From Haliclona indistincta (lineage: Eukaryota; Porifera; Demospongiae; Haplosclerida; Chalinidae): DNA of 64,000 bases. The notes below the pieces were generated by a model. It saw only the letters and a program-made list of their open reading frames with translations, was not told the origin of the DNA and searched no databases. Made by a program: the position numbers and the translations under genes. Each line of letters starts with the position of its first letter. The stretch's first letter is position 1. Where the stretch lies: the NCBI GenBank assembly GCA_964017065.1, contig OZ024784.1, positions 1,424,598 through 1,488,597 on the forward strand, in the 5' to 3' direction. Positions 46,554 to 58,528 of this stretch are shown here, piece by piece.

Positions 46554-47927
46554 AGAGAGGGAGGGAGGGAGGGAGGGAGGAGGGGGAGGGAGAGAGGGAG
46601 GGAGGGAGGGATACATATACTATTTGTAAAACCCAAACCAGGCCCAATGTGTGTAAGGAGATTCTGTACCTCTAGTGCTGTTCCACTTTATACCACACAC
46701 CCAATGATCACTAGCTACTGGCAGCTTGACTACCTCCAACACATCTAGACTAAGAAAAGACAATCACAACAACACATAATTTATCTGCCTTTTCATTCTA
46801 GAGGTAAAGCTATCATCATCTTTACCTGGTCCCACTGCTGTCAATTGGCGTTCTCATTCCCCAGAGCAGTATATGACCAGTTCTAGTAGCAGTAGCTAGG
46901 ACAGCTACCTTACTGCCAGTACTGGCAGGGCACTCACACAGGCGAGGCAGCCATGAGAAGGCAGACATCACCAATAAAAGACGCTGTGAGCGGTGCTGAT
47001 TTATGACCTGAGAAGAAAGAGAGGGAACTGTAGAAGCTGTGACAGAAATTTGTCTTTGTGAGGAGACCTTGGATTTTAGGAGCTAAATCTATGCTTGTGG
47101 TATAATTAGATGCTCGCTGCATCAACATACCTTGTACATTGTAGCAGATACTGTAGACAAATCTCTCATTTCATCATCTTGAGAGCTGTAATCACTACAA
47201 TACAGTACATACACAGTGCTTTAGTTGCTGTGGTAACCTGTATCTAGTAGTCATCTTCGTCACATCATAACGTACACTTGCTAACAACCTGGCGAGTCGA
47301 TCGGTCAAGTTTATCACCTGGAGGAAACACATGGTCATAAATTACGACTCTGAGAATGCACAATTTCGTGCTCACTGGTCTCCACTGGGTAGTTGAGGAG
47401 GAAGGAGGTGAGAAGATACGAAGCTGACCGGATCGAGTGGAGCAGGTAAGAAGACAGCTGTAGTGAAGCATGAAGAGAAAGCTGACGCATCGTGTGTGAG
47501 GCTCACCGGCCTATCTCATTGCTTCCAGCAGGAGACCACTCTGAGTGAACAAACGTGTCGGTTTGAGATTTTGTGAACACGGGGTCTACGAATATTCCCA
47601 GGTCCTTCAGCTCTGGATTGTATGCAATGCCTTTCGGCAGTTGATTAGGGACAGAAGGGAGTGTAGGATCGGTTGGAGCTATTGCTACGGATAACACTAC
47701 AGGACAATCATGTTTCAACGATCTCTTATCGATAAAGAACGCCCCCTTCAGAGTCTGGAAGGCCCCGTCAAGAATTTTAACAAACCAACTTCACTATTAA
47801 CGTATTAAAGAATGGATACTAGTACGTACACAACCTCGCTCGAGTTGACAGCTATTCTGTCATCCTGTGACCAGCAAACGCTCTTGCAATGAGTAGTGCA
47901 GTGAGAGAGTGGAAATACGACCGCCAT
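44539..47927 (-). CDS. GTF3C4: general transcription factor 3C polypeptide 4-like (TFIIIC 90 kDa)
   Basis: Sixteen exons (47826-47927, 47507-47754, 47376-47457, 47238-47317, 47131-47194, 46826-47007, 46670-46749, 46291-46493, 45857-46200, 45705-45808, 45499-45611, 45256-45417, 45030-45090, 44908-44961, 44752-44856, 44539-44630) join in frame into 691 residues. The N-terminal part is WD40/beta-propeller-like: KSVCWSQDDRIAVNSSEVVY, EWSPAGSNEIGRCLLTC, GSKVAVLATATRTGHILLWG and ASDHWVCGIKW. The C-terminus has the TFIIIC zinc-binding pattern HCPLCNAVVCF, LEVCPQGHNI, CRCSLCDT and ends NCPLCSGYFERII, closely spaced as in human GTF3C4 (HCSLC...VCSNGH...CPFCDSPVF). TFIIIC binds internal promoters of tRNA genes for RNA polymerase III. 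The protein is shorter than the human one (822). The join at 45255/45090 is the least certain. Confidence 0.8.
46498..46612. repeat. (GA)n / GGGA microsatellite in intron
   Basis: About 20 GA dinucleotides followed by a purine-only GGGA-rich tract on the plus strand (CT on the coding strand) next to a splice acceptor, where it doubles as an extreme polypyrimidine tract for the GTF3C4-like gene. Open frames here are repeat artefacts. Confidence 0.85.
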
Positions 47928-48047
47928 TTTCTGAAACCACACCTTGAAACCACACCTTATTACTTGTTGTACGAGCCCGCGAAATTAAAAAATCAAAGTT
48001 GACTACATCTGACTACACACAACTGTTATTACACAGTATTAACTAAT

Positions 48048-50744
48048 TTAAACATAATCTTTCGAGTCTTGTGATTTTTTAGTCTTCTTAGTTACTTCAG
48101 AGTAGATGTAACCATCTGGTAATGTATCTGAGACAGGAGGTGGGGACAGATTCCGTGCTGGTTTAGGAGGAGGCAGATTCCGTGCTGGTTTAGGAGGAGG
48201 CAGATTCCGTGCTGGTTTAGGAGGGGACGGATTCATTGCTGAATTCTCATCACTTGTTTTTCTGCTGATGTCTACAGTTGCATAAGTATGGCTTACTCGA
48301 TCAGATTCATATACAGTACTGCTGGCTTGCTCTGTAACTAGGGCAGCTTGAAGTTTAGACTGAGACAGACTAGGTCCTATAACATCATAGGTGCTGTCCA
48401 GTTTTGCTTCTGATGGTTTTTCATCTTCTACAGAAAAAGGAGGAATTGGTGGAGGTCGCTTCTTTAGTCGTGTCTCATTGTCTATGCTGGCATAAGTGTA
48501 ACCAGTTTTATCCACAGATAACTCGGTGACCGGCTCAGTCAGATCTGATCCAACTAAGTTGAAAGTGCTCAGTAAGTTCGTTTCAGGTTGATCAGCATCT
48601 GGAGTTGGAGGAAGGGGGTTATAGACAAGAGGAGGAAGCTCTTCTGTGGGTTTTGTATCATTGTCTATATTGCTGTAAGTTTCGTCATCCTTTGATGGAA
48701 CAGTGAATTTTGTAATATTTGTTCCAACACTGTCATAAGTGACTGCATCATCAGCTAGATCACTTGGAATAGGAAGAAGAGGGTTGCGATCAAGACGTGC
48801 AGGTAGTGGAGGTCTCTCTGTGTCTATGCTTGCATATGTGTAGTTAATCTGATCATCTTTAGTTGAAACAGCAGTTAATTTGGATTCAACACTGTCATAA
48901 GTGCTTTGAAATTCAATCTTTAAACCAGTTGGAGCTGATAGAGGCAGCTTTTTATCCACACTTGAATATGTGTAGCTTGTTTCAGCTGTTTCTATGGTTT
49001 TGTTTACATCTTCAGAAATACCAATGTGTCTGCTTTGCTGTGATGATTTTGTCAACCTGCAGCATTCACGTTACTGTCAAAAATAACAATATTGTATATT
49101 ATATGCTTACTCTAACTCTTCTGTTTTAGGTAACTCATCGTGTTTTGAAAGAGTTAATTTTGATCTATAAACAAACACCTTTATTTTGCATAACCATTCA
49201 TTTTTGCAGTGCATACCTCTTTCTTTTCACCAGTAGTATGATATTCAGAGATATTGATAGCAGCAACAAGAAAAACAGAAAGAATAGTAATGATAACAGC
49301 ACTGTAAGAATAGCTGATTCATTTTCACCATCACCATTTGGAGTCTCAGTAACAACAGCAAGCTGGCTGCTGGTAAATCTACTAACAGTTGTGCTGCTTG
49401 TTTTTGTAACAGTCATGATGCTTATTATTGTGCTAGTGCTGATACAAAAACTATTGGTTACATTACAGCTTATATCTGAATCAATAGTTGAGTGAATTGA
49501 AACAAGAAAAACTGATGACTCACTATTCAAATAGATCACACTACTTCTAGCACCAGGTAGAGTGGTAAAGATTCCTCCATAGCCTACCACAAATACAGAG
49601 CACACTACACTCGGACCACTCACGGTCAAGTTAGTGTGAGTAGTGTTCCCTGCAATGTGTGTCTCTCCAGCAGCTGTCACATAGAACACCTCATAACCTG
49701 ACACTGGAGTAGCTGGAGCAGTCCAGGAGACTAGTAGTAAGTCATCTGTGATTGAGCTATCAACGGTAATATTAGTGGGAGAATCTGTAACTGGAATAAA
49801 ATTATTGCTTTCAATATAAAATTATTCACCATTTATAGAAATAGTAGTGAAACCAGGAAGAACTCTAGTAATACTATTGTCTTCCACTCTGGCATTGGAC
49901 ACAGTACAGTTGTACATTCCAGCAGACCTCTGTCTGATTGTCACAGTCACCTCAGTCAGTGTTGGTGGCTTACCCTCCAAGATGTCCCGTGATACACTCA
50001 TGTTCTCAATGGGCTCATCATTGACACTACAGTTAACAGTGGTAGCAGGAGCATTGGATACATTGAAGGAGAGAGTGAACTGAGGTGGGTCAGCATCTTG
50101 TGAAGAGATCAGAGAGAACTGGGCTGAAGATTTGACTACTGGACCAGCTGTGATATGAGTTTAGTAGTGTTATAAGCCTTAATTTGTATGTTTGATTAAA
50201 AACCTACTATTACGCTTGTATGAGGTATCCTTGTACACTCCAACTACTAGTGTGTGTTTAGTCTCATTCGTAGTGATCACACACTGGTAGAGACCTTCAT
50301 TGTCTCCAATACCTGTTTCATTGGGTCGTGCCAGACCTACTTGATCATTCTCTACAACAATGAATGTTGTATTCTCTGTTATTTTACTAGCATTGCTCAG
50401 AGTTGTAGTCAGGTTCACAGTATCATCCAGTCCTCCTGGTCCATACCACTGGTAGTGTACTACACCAAGTGAGAGAGCAGCCTGACACCAGATTGCATCA
50501 CTGATACCATCCATGGGGTCCAGGTCATCAACTCTGAACCTGGTAGCGACTATCATTGAATGGTTAAGTAGTGTACGGTTCTCACTTGCAAGAAACAACC
50601 TCACACCTATAGCAGTGAATTGCTAGCTATAACATTAGCTATGGTATGTAATATATTACCAGTATTTGGTAGTTGAGGAGCACTTAGCATTGCATAGCAG
50701 CTGGTTAGTGTCAAGTACACCAGATAGACAAGAGCACGCATCAT
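48048..50744 (-). CDS. Ig-Ig-FN3 transmembrane receptor 1, multi-tyrosine tail
   Basis: Seven exons (50660-50744, 50208-50606, 49830-50147, 49524-49790, 49217-49475, 49111-49164, 48048-49056) give 796 residues. The signal peptide is MMRALVYLVYLTLTSCYA. Exon 2 is an Ig-like domain (AIWCQAA, HYQWYGP, EGLYQCVI). Exon 3 is a second Ig-like domain (VNCSVND, GMYNCTVSNAR). Exon 4 is an FN3 domain (SWTAPATP, YEVFYVTAAGETH). These exons carry many N-glycosylation sites. A Ser/Thr stalk and the helix LLSLLFFLFFLLLLSISLNI with KRKR stop-transfer follow. The 335-residue tail exon holds about nine YxxV/I motifs (YSSV, YDSV, YASI, YDVI, YATV, YSEV) and proline blocks such as PPKPARN in three tandem copies. 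The family role (adhesion, immunity or self-recognition) is inference. The 48-bp intron at 49476-49523 is open in frame. Confidence 0.85.
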
Positions 50745-51047
50745 GTCCGAGGCTTTCGAAACTAAACTTGCTAATGTATTATGTTTACTTTACTAAAACT
50801 AACACTTTATAGTGTTTGTATCTAGAACAGAACTTGAAGCGTTGTTTTGAAAACTTCAACTAATAATTTCTTTTTGACAGTCAAACTGTTGAATAACTTG
50901 AACAATACAAAAATGACTGTTTAAAAGTTACTATTCGTAAGATATAAAACTCAAAATATACAATGTACTATCATAGTGAGCAACATGTGTTTCGTGCTAT
51001 TTTTTGATTCTTGCTAGTGTATGGCAGTTCAATAATTTTTGTTCCTT

Positions 51048-54000
51048 TTATGAGTCTGATGGAAGCTTATTTGACTTCTTAGTTACTTCAGAGTAGATGT
51101 AACCATCTGGTAAAGTATCTGACACAGAAGGTGGTGGATCCCGTGCTGGCTTAGGAGGAGGTAGTTTCTTTGCTAGATTTTCACCACTTGTTTTTCGACT
51201 CATATCCACACTTGCATAAGTATAACTTGCTTGATTAGTTTTATCCACAGTACTGGTGGCTTTTTCTTCAGCTGGGGGGAGAGGTTTAGCTTGAACTGTG
51301 CTGGATTTGATCAAACTAGGTCCAATGGTGTCATAGGTGCTGTCCAGCTTTGCTTCTAGTGTCTGGTCTAGTGCAGGAGTAGGAGGAAGCTGAGGCAAAG
51401 ACATCGAAGGTCTCCTGAAGGACTTTTGTTTCCTGTTGATACTAGTGCAAGCTGTGTTTGTTCCATCAACTACACTGTAGTTGGTATCAATGTCTTGCGA
51501 TGTGAGTTCTGAAGTAGTGAATGATCTCACAGGAATGGGGGGAGGAGGAAGCTTGCCTTCAGGACGTTTTGGTAGTGGAGGCTTCTCTGTTGTCTTGTCT
51601 ATTCTAGCGACACTTGCAACATCCACTACACTGTAGGTATCATCTTCAACTTGTTCAACAAGAGGGGAAAGTTCCACAGCAGGTGCTGTCATGTTTGGTC
51701 CAATACTCCCAACATCGGGGACAGGTGGAGGCGGCTTGCATTGAAGACGAGTAGGTAATGGAGGTTTCTTTGTGGTTTTGTCAACACTGGAGTATGTGTA
51801 CTCGGTTTGATCTATCGCTCCAACTGCGCTATAATTTGCATCAATGTCTTGAGAGGTGAGCTCTATAGATTCATCAGGAACAGGTGCAAGAGGAGATTTA
51901 TCCTCAAATTCTGTCTCGACCACACTGTAGTTGGCATCAATTTCCTGTGCAGACAGCTCTGTAGTTGATGACCTAACAGGAATGGGTGGAGGAGGAAGCT
52001 GAGGCAAAGACATCGAAGGTCTCCTGATGGACTTTTGTTTCTTGTTGATACTAGTGCAAGCTGTGTTTGTTCCATCAACTACACTGTAGTTGGTATCAAT
52101 GTCTTGTGATGTGAGTTCTGAAGTAGTGAATGATCTCACAGGAATGGCTGGAGGAGGAAGCTTGCCTTCAGGGCGTTTTGGCAATGGAGGCTTCTCTGTT
52201 GTCTTGTCTATGCTAGTGACATTTGTTACATCCACTACACTGTAGGTATCATTTTCAACTTCGTCAACATGTAAAGAAAGTTCCACTGACACAGCAGATG
52301 ATGTTAGTTTTGGTCCAATACTGTCATAAGTGCTTAGTATTTCTGAATCTGTCATTTTGGAGTCAGCATTGGGAACAGAAGGTGGTGGCTTGTATTGAAG
52401 ATGTGCTGGAAGTGGAGGGTTCTCTGCAGTTTTCACATCCTTGTCTACACTTGAATATGTGTAATCAGTTTCTTCAACTGCACTGTAATTCACATCAATG
52501 TCGTGAGTGGTGAGCTCTGATTCAGTCACTGTCAATGGACACTCCTCAATCTTGTCTGAGCTGGTGTTTGTTCCATTTGTCACATCAACTGCACTGTAGT
52601 ATTCATCTATCTCATGAGAGGGAAACTCTGTTTTGACAGCAGGTGCTTTTCCCTCACATTGTTTTTGAATTCTTGTCAACTGGTTATCAAGTTTTGACAA
52701 TGATTTGTTTTCATCTGCATCAACATACGCATAGTTTGCTGCAGATAATACAGCGCTGTCCTCTGGATCTTCAAATGAATTGGTAAGTTTGTCTTGAGTG
52801 GAGGATGCTGGTAGAATAATAGAATTTTTACTGTAATCTGTGTTTTTCAGCCTGCATAATTGAATATCATCTCCAATAACATCCATTGAAAAAAACCATA
52901 CTTACTCATATTCTTCTATCTCATTGTGTCCAGAGAAAGTTGCTTTGGTTGCTATTCTACAGAGACATAGTTAAAGAATTAGTATAAATTATTTTAGTAC
53001 CTTCTTTTCTTCACTAGGAGGATGGTGTTGACAGATACTGACAGCACTAAAAGTACCATCAACAGCAAAGCTAGAGCAACGAATCCAGCAGCAAGAGCAT
53101 CTGTATCGACATCAACAGCACTAATACTACAAATAGTAGGAGAAGTAGCATCTTGATTTGTGCTAGCAACAGTTTTTAAATCAATGCCGGGTGTTGGGCA
53201 GCTGGTAACAGTCATGGTGTTCTGTAGTGTTGAACAGGAAACAGATGTGTTGTAGATTTCTGTGCTGGTAACAATTTTAGTGCTGAGTATTGGACAACTA
53301 ACAATAGTTGTGTTACAAGGTGGTGCAATAGCATCAATTGTACAATAACTTATTGAGATTGCAGTTGTAGTAGTAGGAGAGATAGTATCATCACTGCAAC
53401 ATGATTCAGTTTCATTTACTAATAATTTGTTGCTTGAAACATTAATAAAATCATGTGTAATAATGACTCACTGTTTAAATAGACTCTTGCACTAGGTAGA
53501 GTGTGTTCACTGGTAGAGTAAGCTACCACAAACATAGAGCACACATCATCCAGAGCACTCCCTTCACTCACAGTCAAGTTAGTGTCAGTAGTGTTCCCTA
53601 CACTGTGTGTCTCTCCAGCAGCTGTCAGATAGAATACCTCATAACTTGAATCAGCTGTCCCTGATGCTGTCCAGGAAATAGTACTAGCATTCATTGTTAC
53701 ATGAGTGGGTGCATCTGTAACTGAATTTTTATCAGCAAAAAATAAAAATCTTTCTAATTGTAACACTTTACCATTTAGCATTACAGAAACAAAACCAGGA
53801 GAAGCTGTTACATTTTTTTCATCAACAGTAATTGTACCATCTTCCACTCTGGCATTAGACACAGTACAGTTGCACACTCCAGCAGACCTCTGTCTGATTG
53901 TCACAGTCACCTCAGTCAGTGTTGGTGGCTCACCATCCAAGATGTCTCGTGATACACTCATGTTCTCAATGGGCACATCATTGACACTACAGTTAACAGT

Positions 54001-54693
54001 GGTAGCAGGAGCATTGGATACATTGAAGGAGAGAGTGAACTGAGGTGGGTCAGCATCTCGTGAAGAGATCAGAGAGAACTGGACTGAAGAGTTGACTACT
54101 GGACCAGCTGTGCACAAAGAGAATAATTCTAAAAATGTTTGTTCAATAATCACACTTACTGCTACTGTTGTATGAACTTATCTTGTACACTCCAACTACT
54201 AGTGTGTGTTTAGTCTCATTTGTAGTGATCACACACTGGTAGAGACCTTCATCATCTTCTCCAATACCTGTTCTATTGGGTCGTGCCAGACCTACTTGAT
54301 CATTCTCTACAACAACAAATGTTGTCATATCTCTTATTTCACTAGCATTGCTCAGAGTAGCAGTCAGCTTCACAGGATCATCCAGTCCTCCTGGTCCATA
54401 CCACTGGTAGTGTACTACACCAAGTGAGGGAGCAGCCTGACACCAGATTGCATCACTGATACCATCCATGAGGCCCAGGTCATCAACTCTGAACCTGCTA
54501 GCATTGACCATGGCATGGTCGGGTAGTGTGCGGTTCTCACTAGCAAGAAAAAGCTTCAAACCTATATAGTGCTTACTGTGATAGCCAAAGCAAAATTTTG
54601 AATATTTTTACCAATACATGGCAGTGAAGGAGCCATCAATATCACAGAGCTAGTAAGAGGTAAGTAAAACACGAGATAGATCAGAGTCCCCAT
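51048..54693 (-). CDS. Ig-Ig-FN3 transmembrane receptor 2, longest multi-tyrosine tail
   Basis: Seven exons (54612-54693, 54160-54561, 53772-54107, 53472-53720, 53001-53418, 52906-52956, 51048-52851) give 1113 residues. It has a signal peptide (MGTLIYLVFYLPLTSS), two Ig-like domains and an FN3 domain as in its neighbours, then a 100-residue Ser/Thr/Cys-rich stalk with repeated VTS and CPxL-type words. A transmembrane helix follows (AGFVALALLLMVLLVLSVSV) with KKRR. The tail exon (600 residues) contains about fifteen YxxV/I motifs: YAYV, YSAV, YSSV, YDSI, YSVV, YDTI, YASV, YSEV. The spacers are of the type EKPPLPKRPEGKLPPP. The block with TNYSVVDGTNTACTSI is duplicated within the tail (around 51370-51560 and 51990-52150). 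Tyrosines in YxxV/I could recruit SH2 proteins and the proline runs SH3 proteins (family knowledge applied by inference). Confidence 0.87.
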
Positions 54694-55480
54694 CCCAATT
54701 ACTGATGCTGCTTCATAGTACTACTTGCGATTCTGATGTTACACTTAGAACTATGTACTCACAAAACTACATAGACTGGTACTGTCATTTGACGTGTGTT
54801 GTGAAATTCCTCTTAACTGTGTATTTTTCGTATGCATTTTAATTTGTCAACTGAGAAATAGCTAGACGTAGAAAAATTTTTCTGACAACTGATGAGTATT
54901 TAGAAAAATTTTTCTGACAACTGATGAGTATTGAGAGTCAATAGTTACATTTTGACTAGGTTTATTGTTTTTAGCTATTCCTGAATGAGAAGGTAGAAAA
55001 CTAGTTCCTTGGTTGTGGGTAAAGTTGATGATGATAATTAATTATTCAATATTTTCGGCTCATTAACAGGAGTATAATTTAATAAGAAAGAGATGGAGGT
55101 GAATTTTCTTCAAAGAAAGGTGAGAGAGGTTTCTTGGCATCGTCAGAAAACATTTCACATGTGATATTAAAGTACTGAAGCCTTCGAGAGGAGGACGTTC
55201 AACTGGTTTGGTGAATTCTTGATTTGGTAATTGTAGTTGGAGTGATTCATACACGCCTTTGATCTCTGTATCGTCATTGGTTTCTTCAGCATTGAATTTT
55301 TCGTACTAATGTCCACCCTAGCATAATGGGTAACTTTTTGTAGCACTCTCATTAGTAGATGTGTTAGAAATTTTTGAAGTTCCAGAGGAAATTCAGAGAA
55401 TCCAGTTGTTTTTTCTTGATATTCCCTTGTTTTCATATCGACGTATTCAGCTGTGTTTCTCGACCTACAGCATTCATGTC
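54694..55480. pseudogene. receptor promoter region and degenerate receptor tail piece
   Basis: The first 250 bases upstream of receptor 2 (with tttgacgtgtgttgtgaaat and aactagttccttggttgtgg) are repeated upstream of receptor 3 (58600-58820). Further out, 55060-55470 on the minus strand retains tail-like coding words (AEYVDMKTREYQEKTTG, YARVDIS, EIKGVYESLQLQLPNQ) in shifting frames, without an ectodomain. The same words recur at 59030-59330. This is best read as the decayed last exon of an extra family member copied together with the promoter. Confidence 0.55.
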
Positions 55481-55879
55481 ATTCTGTCAACATCAAAACT
55501 ATGCTCTAGTGTTTTGCTTACAATATCCTAAAGTTATTTTCTATTTTCAATGTTTTGCAGTGTCCAGAGATGAATGTTTTAGAAACTCTTCTATAGCAAG
55601 TAGTAAACAATAATAACCTTTTGTCAAAGTTTGCATAATACTTATCACCATTATGAAACTGACAACACTAACAGTATCAATAATGATTGCAGCTTTATTT
55701 GTCTAATACATTCAGCAGATGAAGAAGAAATAACTGCAGTTGTGAGATCACTACATTCAGCTTGCTTACAAGTAAACTTTACCTCTAGCATTTACAGAAT
55801 ATTGAAACACAGGAATGCATATTATCAATAAAGTGACGAACCTGGAAACGGTAAAAATTGTGTTTTGTCATCTTCGTCT

Positions 55880-56330
55880 TCTTGTGTAGACATCAGCCGA
55901 AAGAAAAGTGATGACAAGTCAACAACGAATCCGCCCCCTCCTAAACCAGCACGGAAGCTAATCAGTTTCATTTACAGTACTGCAGGCTTGCTCTGTAACT
56001 GATGGGGCAGCTTGAACTTTAGTCGACTGAGACAGACTAGGTCCTATAACATCATAGGTGCTGTCCAGCTTTGCTTCTGATGGTTTTTCATCTTCTACAG
56101 AAAAAGGAGGAATTGGTGGAGGTCACTTCTTTAGTCGTGTCTCATTGTCTATGCTGGCATAAGTCTAACCAGTTTTATCCACAGATAACTCGGTGACCGG
56201 CTTAGTCAGATCTGATCCAACTAAGTTGAAAGTGGTCAGTAAGTTCGTTTCAGGTTGATCAGCGTCGGAGTTGGAGGAAGGGGGTTATAGACAAGAGGAG
56301 GAAGCTCCTCTGGGGTCATGTTGTATCCAG
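55880..56330 (-). pseudogene. broken, partly inverted copy of a receptor 1-type tail
   Basis: On the minus strand, 55980-56325 closely follows the receptor 1 tail (48320-48650), but it has in-frame stops (TGA where receptor 1 has CGA near 56130, TAG where it has TAC near 56166) and a one-base deletion near 56266. Immediately left, 55888-55955 continues the same tail (VDISRKKSDDKS, PPPPKPARK) but on the plus strand, so the relic contains an inversion. No ectodomain is attached. Confidence 0.7.
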
Positions 56331-56499
56331 CAGCTGCAAGATATAATGCTGAAGCACTTTTGATAATGCAAGTTGAATTTATCAAAATTAAAATTAATAT
56401 GAAGACAAAGTAACTACACTTATTCATAGATTACATAATCAACACGTTATTAGTAAAATGTTATTTTCAGTTGATTTCAATGATTACACAAGTGTATGC

Positions 56500-58528
56500 T
56501 TATGTGGATTCATTATCATTCTCGTGAGCATTAGACTCCTCCTTCTTAGTGTCAATGATATCATCCAGACATTCATAAGTTGAATCAGTGACGGCTTTTT
56601 CTGCATGCTCTTTAAACTTATGAGATTCATATGCTATACAGGCTTCCATTTCAACCTCATGCACTCTGATGATATAGAGTAAAGATATTAGTAATAGTAA
56701 GACAGCATTGATTTAGCAACTTACTCGTTATTGCTTTTTTGATCAACAAACATTCTATTTCTGCAAAAGAGAATTTTAAAAGGGCATCATAAGGTATATT
56801 TGAACTATGCCTTGAATTGGTCTTCCATTTTATGAAGACATATATAGTTAGTGCGATGTTAAAGATGACAGATAGTAGTAATAGTCCTCCGAGTACACCA
56901 GATATAATAAAACCAGAGTTACATTGAACTGGACGTAATGGTACAGATGTACCAGAAGTGCTGAAAGAAGAGTATTGATCAATGGTATATGTAACTAAGT
57001 GAGAAGTTGATGGAGCTGGTTTCTTTGTACTAACACTGGTTTCAGCATCACATGTCATAACACTTGTACTACTTTTAATTATTGAAGTAGTAACAATTTT
57101 AGTGCTGAGTATTGGACAACTAACAATAGTTGTGTTACAAGGTGGTGCAATAGCATCAATAGTACAATAACTTATTGAGATTGCAGTTGTAGTAGTAGTA
57201 GTGGGAGAGATAGTATCATCACTGCAACATGATTCCATTTCATTTACTAATAATTTGTTACTTGAAACATTAATAAAATCATGTGTATTAATGACTCACT
57301 GTTTAAACAGACTCTGGCACTAGGTAGAGTATGTTCACTGGTAGAGTAAGCTACCACAAACACAGAGCACACATCATCCATAGCACTCCCTTCACTCAGT
57401 CTGCTCACAGTCAAGTTAGTGTAAGTAGTGTTCCCTGCACTGTGTGTCTCTCCAGCAGCTGTCACATAGAACACCTCATAATTTGAATTAGCTGTCTCTG
57501 ATGCTGTCCAGGAAATAGTACTAGCATTAATTGTTACATGAGTGGGTGCATCTGTAACTGAATTTTTAGCAGCAAAAAAATAAAAATCTTTCTAATTGTA
57601 ACACTTTACCATTTAGTAACACAGTAGCAAAACCAGGAGAAGCTGTAACAACTGTATCATGAACAGTAATTGTGTCATCTTCTACTCTGGCATTAGACAC
57701 AGTACAGTTGTACACTCCAGCAGACCTCTGTCTGATTGTCACAGTCACCTCAGTCAGTGTTGGTGGCTCACCATCCAAGATGTCTCGTGATACACCCATG
57801 TTCTCAATGGGCTCATCATTGACACTACAGTTAACAGTGGTAGCAGGAGCATTGGATACATTGAAGGAGAGAGTGAACTGAGGTGGGTCAGCATCTCGTG
57901 AAGAGATCAGAGAGAACTGGACTGAAGAGTTGACTACTGGACCAGCTGTGCACAAAGAGAATAATTCTAAAAATGTTTGTTCAATAATCACACTTACTGC
58001 TACTGTTGTATGAACTTATCTTGTACACTCCAACTACTAGTGTGTGTTTAGTCTCATTTGTAGTGATCACACACTGGTAGAGACCTTCATCATCTTCTCC
58101 AATACCTGTTCTATTGGGTCGTGCCAGACCTACTTGATCATTTTCTACAACAACAAATGTTGTCATATCTCTTATTTCACTAGCATTGCTCAGAGTAGCA
58201 GTCAGCTTCACAGGATCATCCAGTCCTCCTGGTCCATACCACTGGTAGTGTACTACACCAAGTGAGGGAGCAGCCTGACACCAGATTGCATCACTGATAC
58301 CATCAAAGGGCTTCAGGTCATCAACTCTGAACCTGCTAGCATTTACTATGGCATGATCGGGCAGTGTGCGGTTTTCACTAGCAAGAAACAGCTTTAAACC
58401 TATTAGTGCTTACTGTGATAGCCAAAGGAAAGTTTAAATATTTTACCAATACAGGGGAGCGAAGGAGCCATCAACATCACAGAGCTAGTAAGAGGTAAGT
58501 AAAACACGAGATAGATCAGAGTCCCCAT
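56500..58528 (-). CDS. Ig-Ig-FN3 transmembrane receptor 3, divergent short tail
   Basis: Seven exons (58447-58528, 57998-58399, 57610-57945, 57300-57557, 56811-57246, 56725-56760, 56500-56665) join in frame into 571 residues. The signal peptide and both Ig-like exons are nearly identical to receptor 2 in nucleotides, and the FN3 exon is similar. The stalk starts like receptors 2 and 4 (ESCCSDDTISPTTT) but then diverges. The transmembrane helix is unrelated (GFIISGVLGGLLLLSVIFNI). The tail is only about 75 residues, acidic, with AYESH and STYECLDD instead of the YxxV array and with no proline blocks. The stalk/TM exon ends at a GC donor (TCAAG|GCATAG at 56810). The tail exons differ from other members, so this copy probably signals differently, for example as a decoy, co-receptor or opposite-sign partner (inference). 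Confidence 0.82.

Noticed and set aside
46428..46748. Open frames dominated by Arg-Glu or Ser-Leu repeats
   Set aside because: They are translations of the GA/CT microsatellite in an intron.
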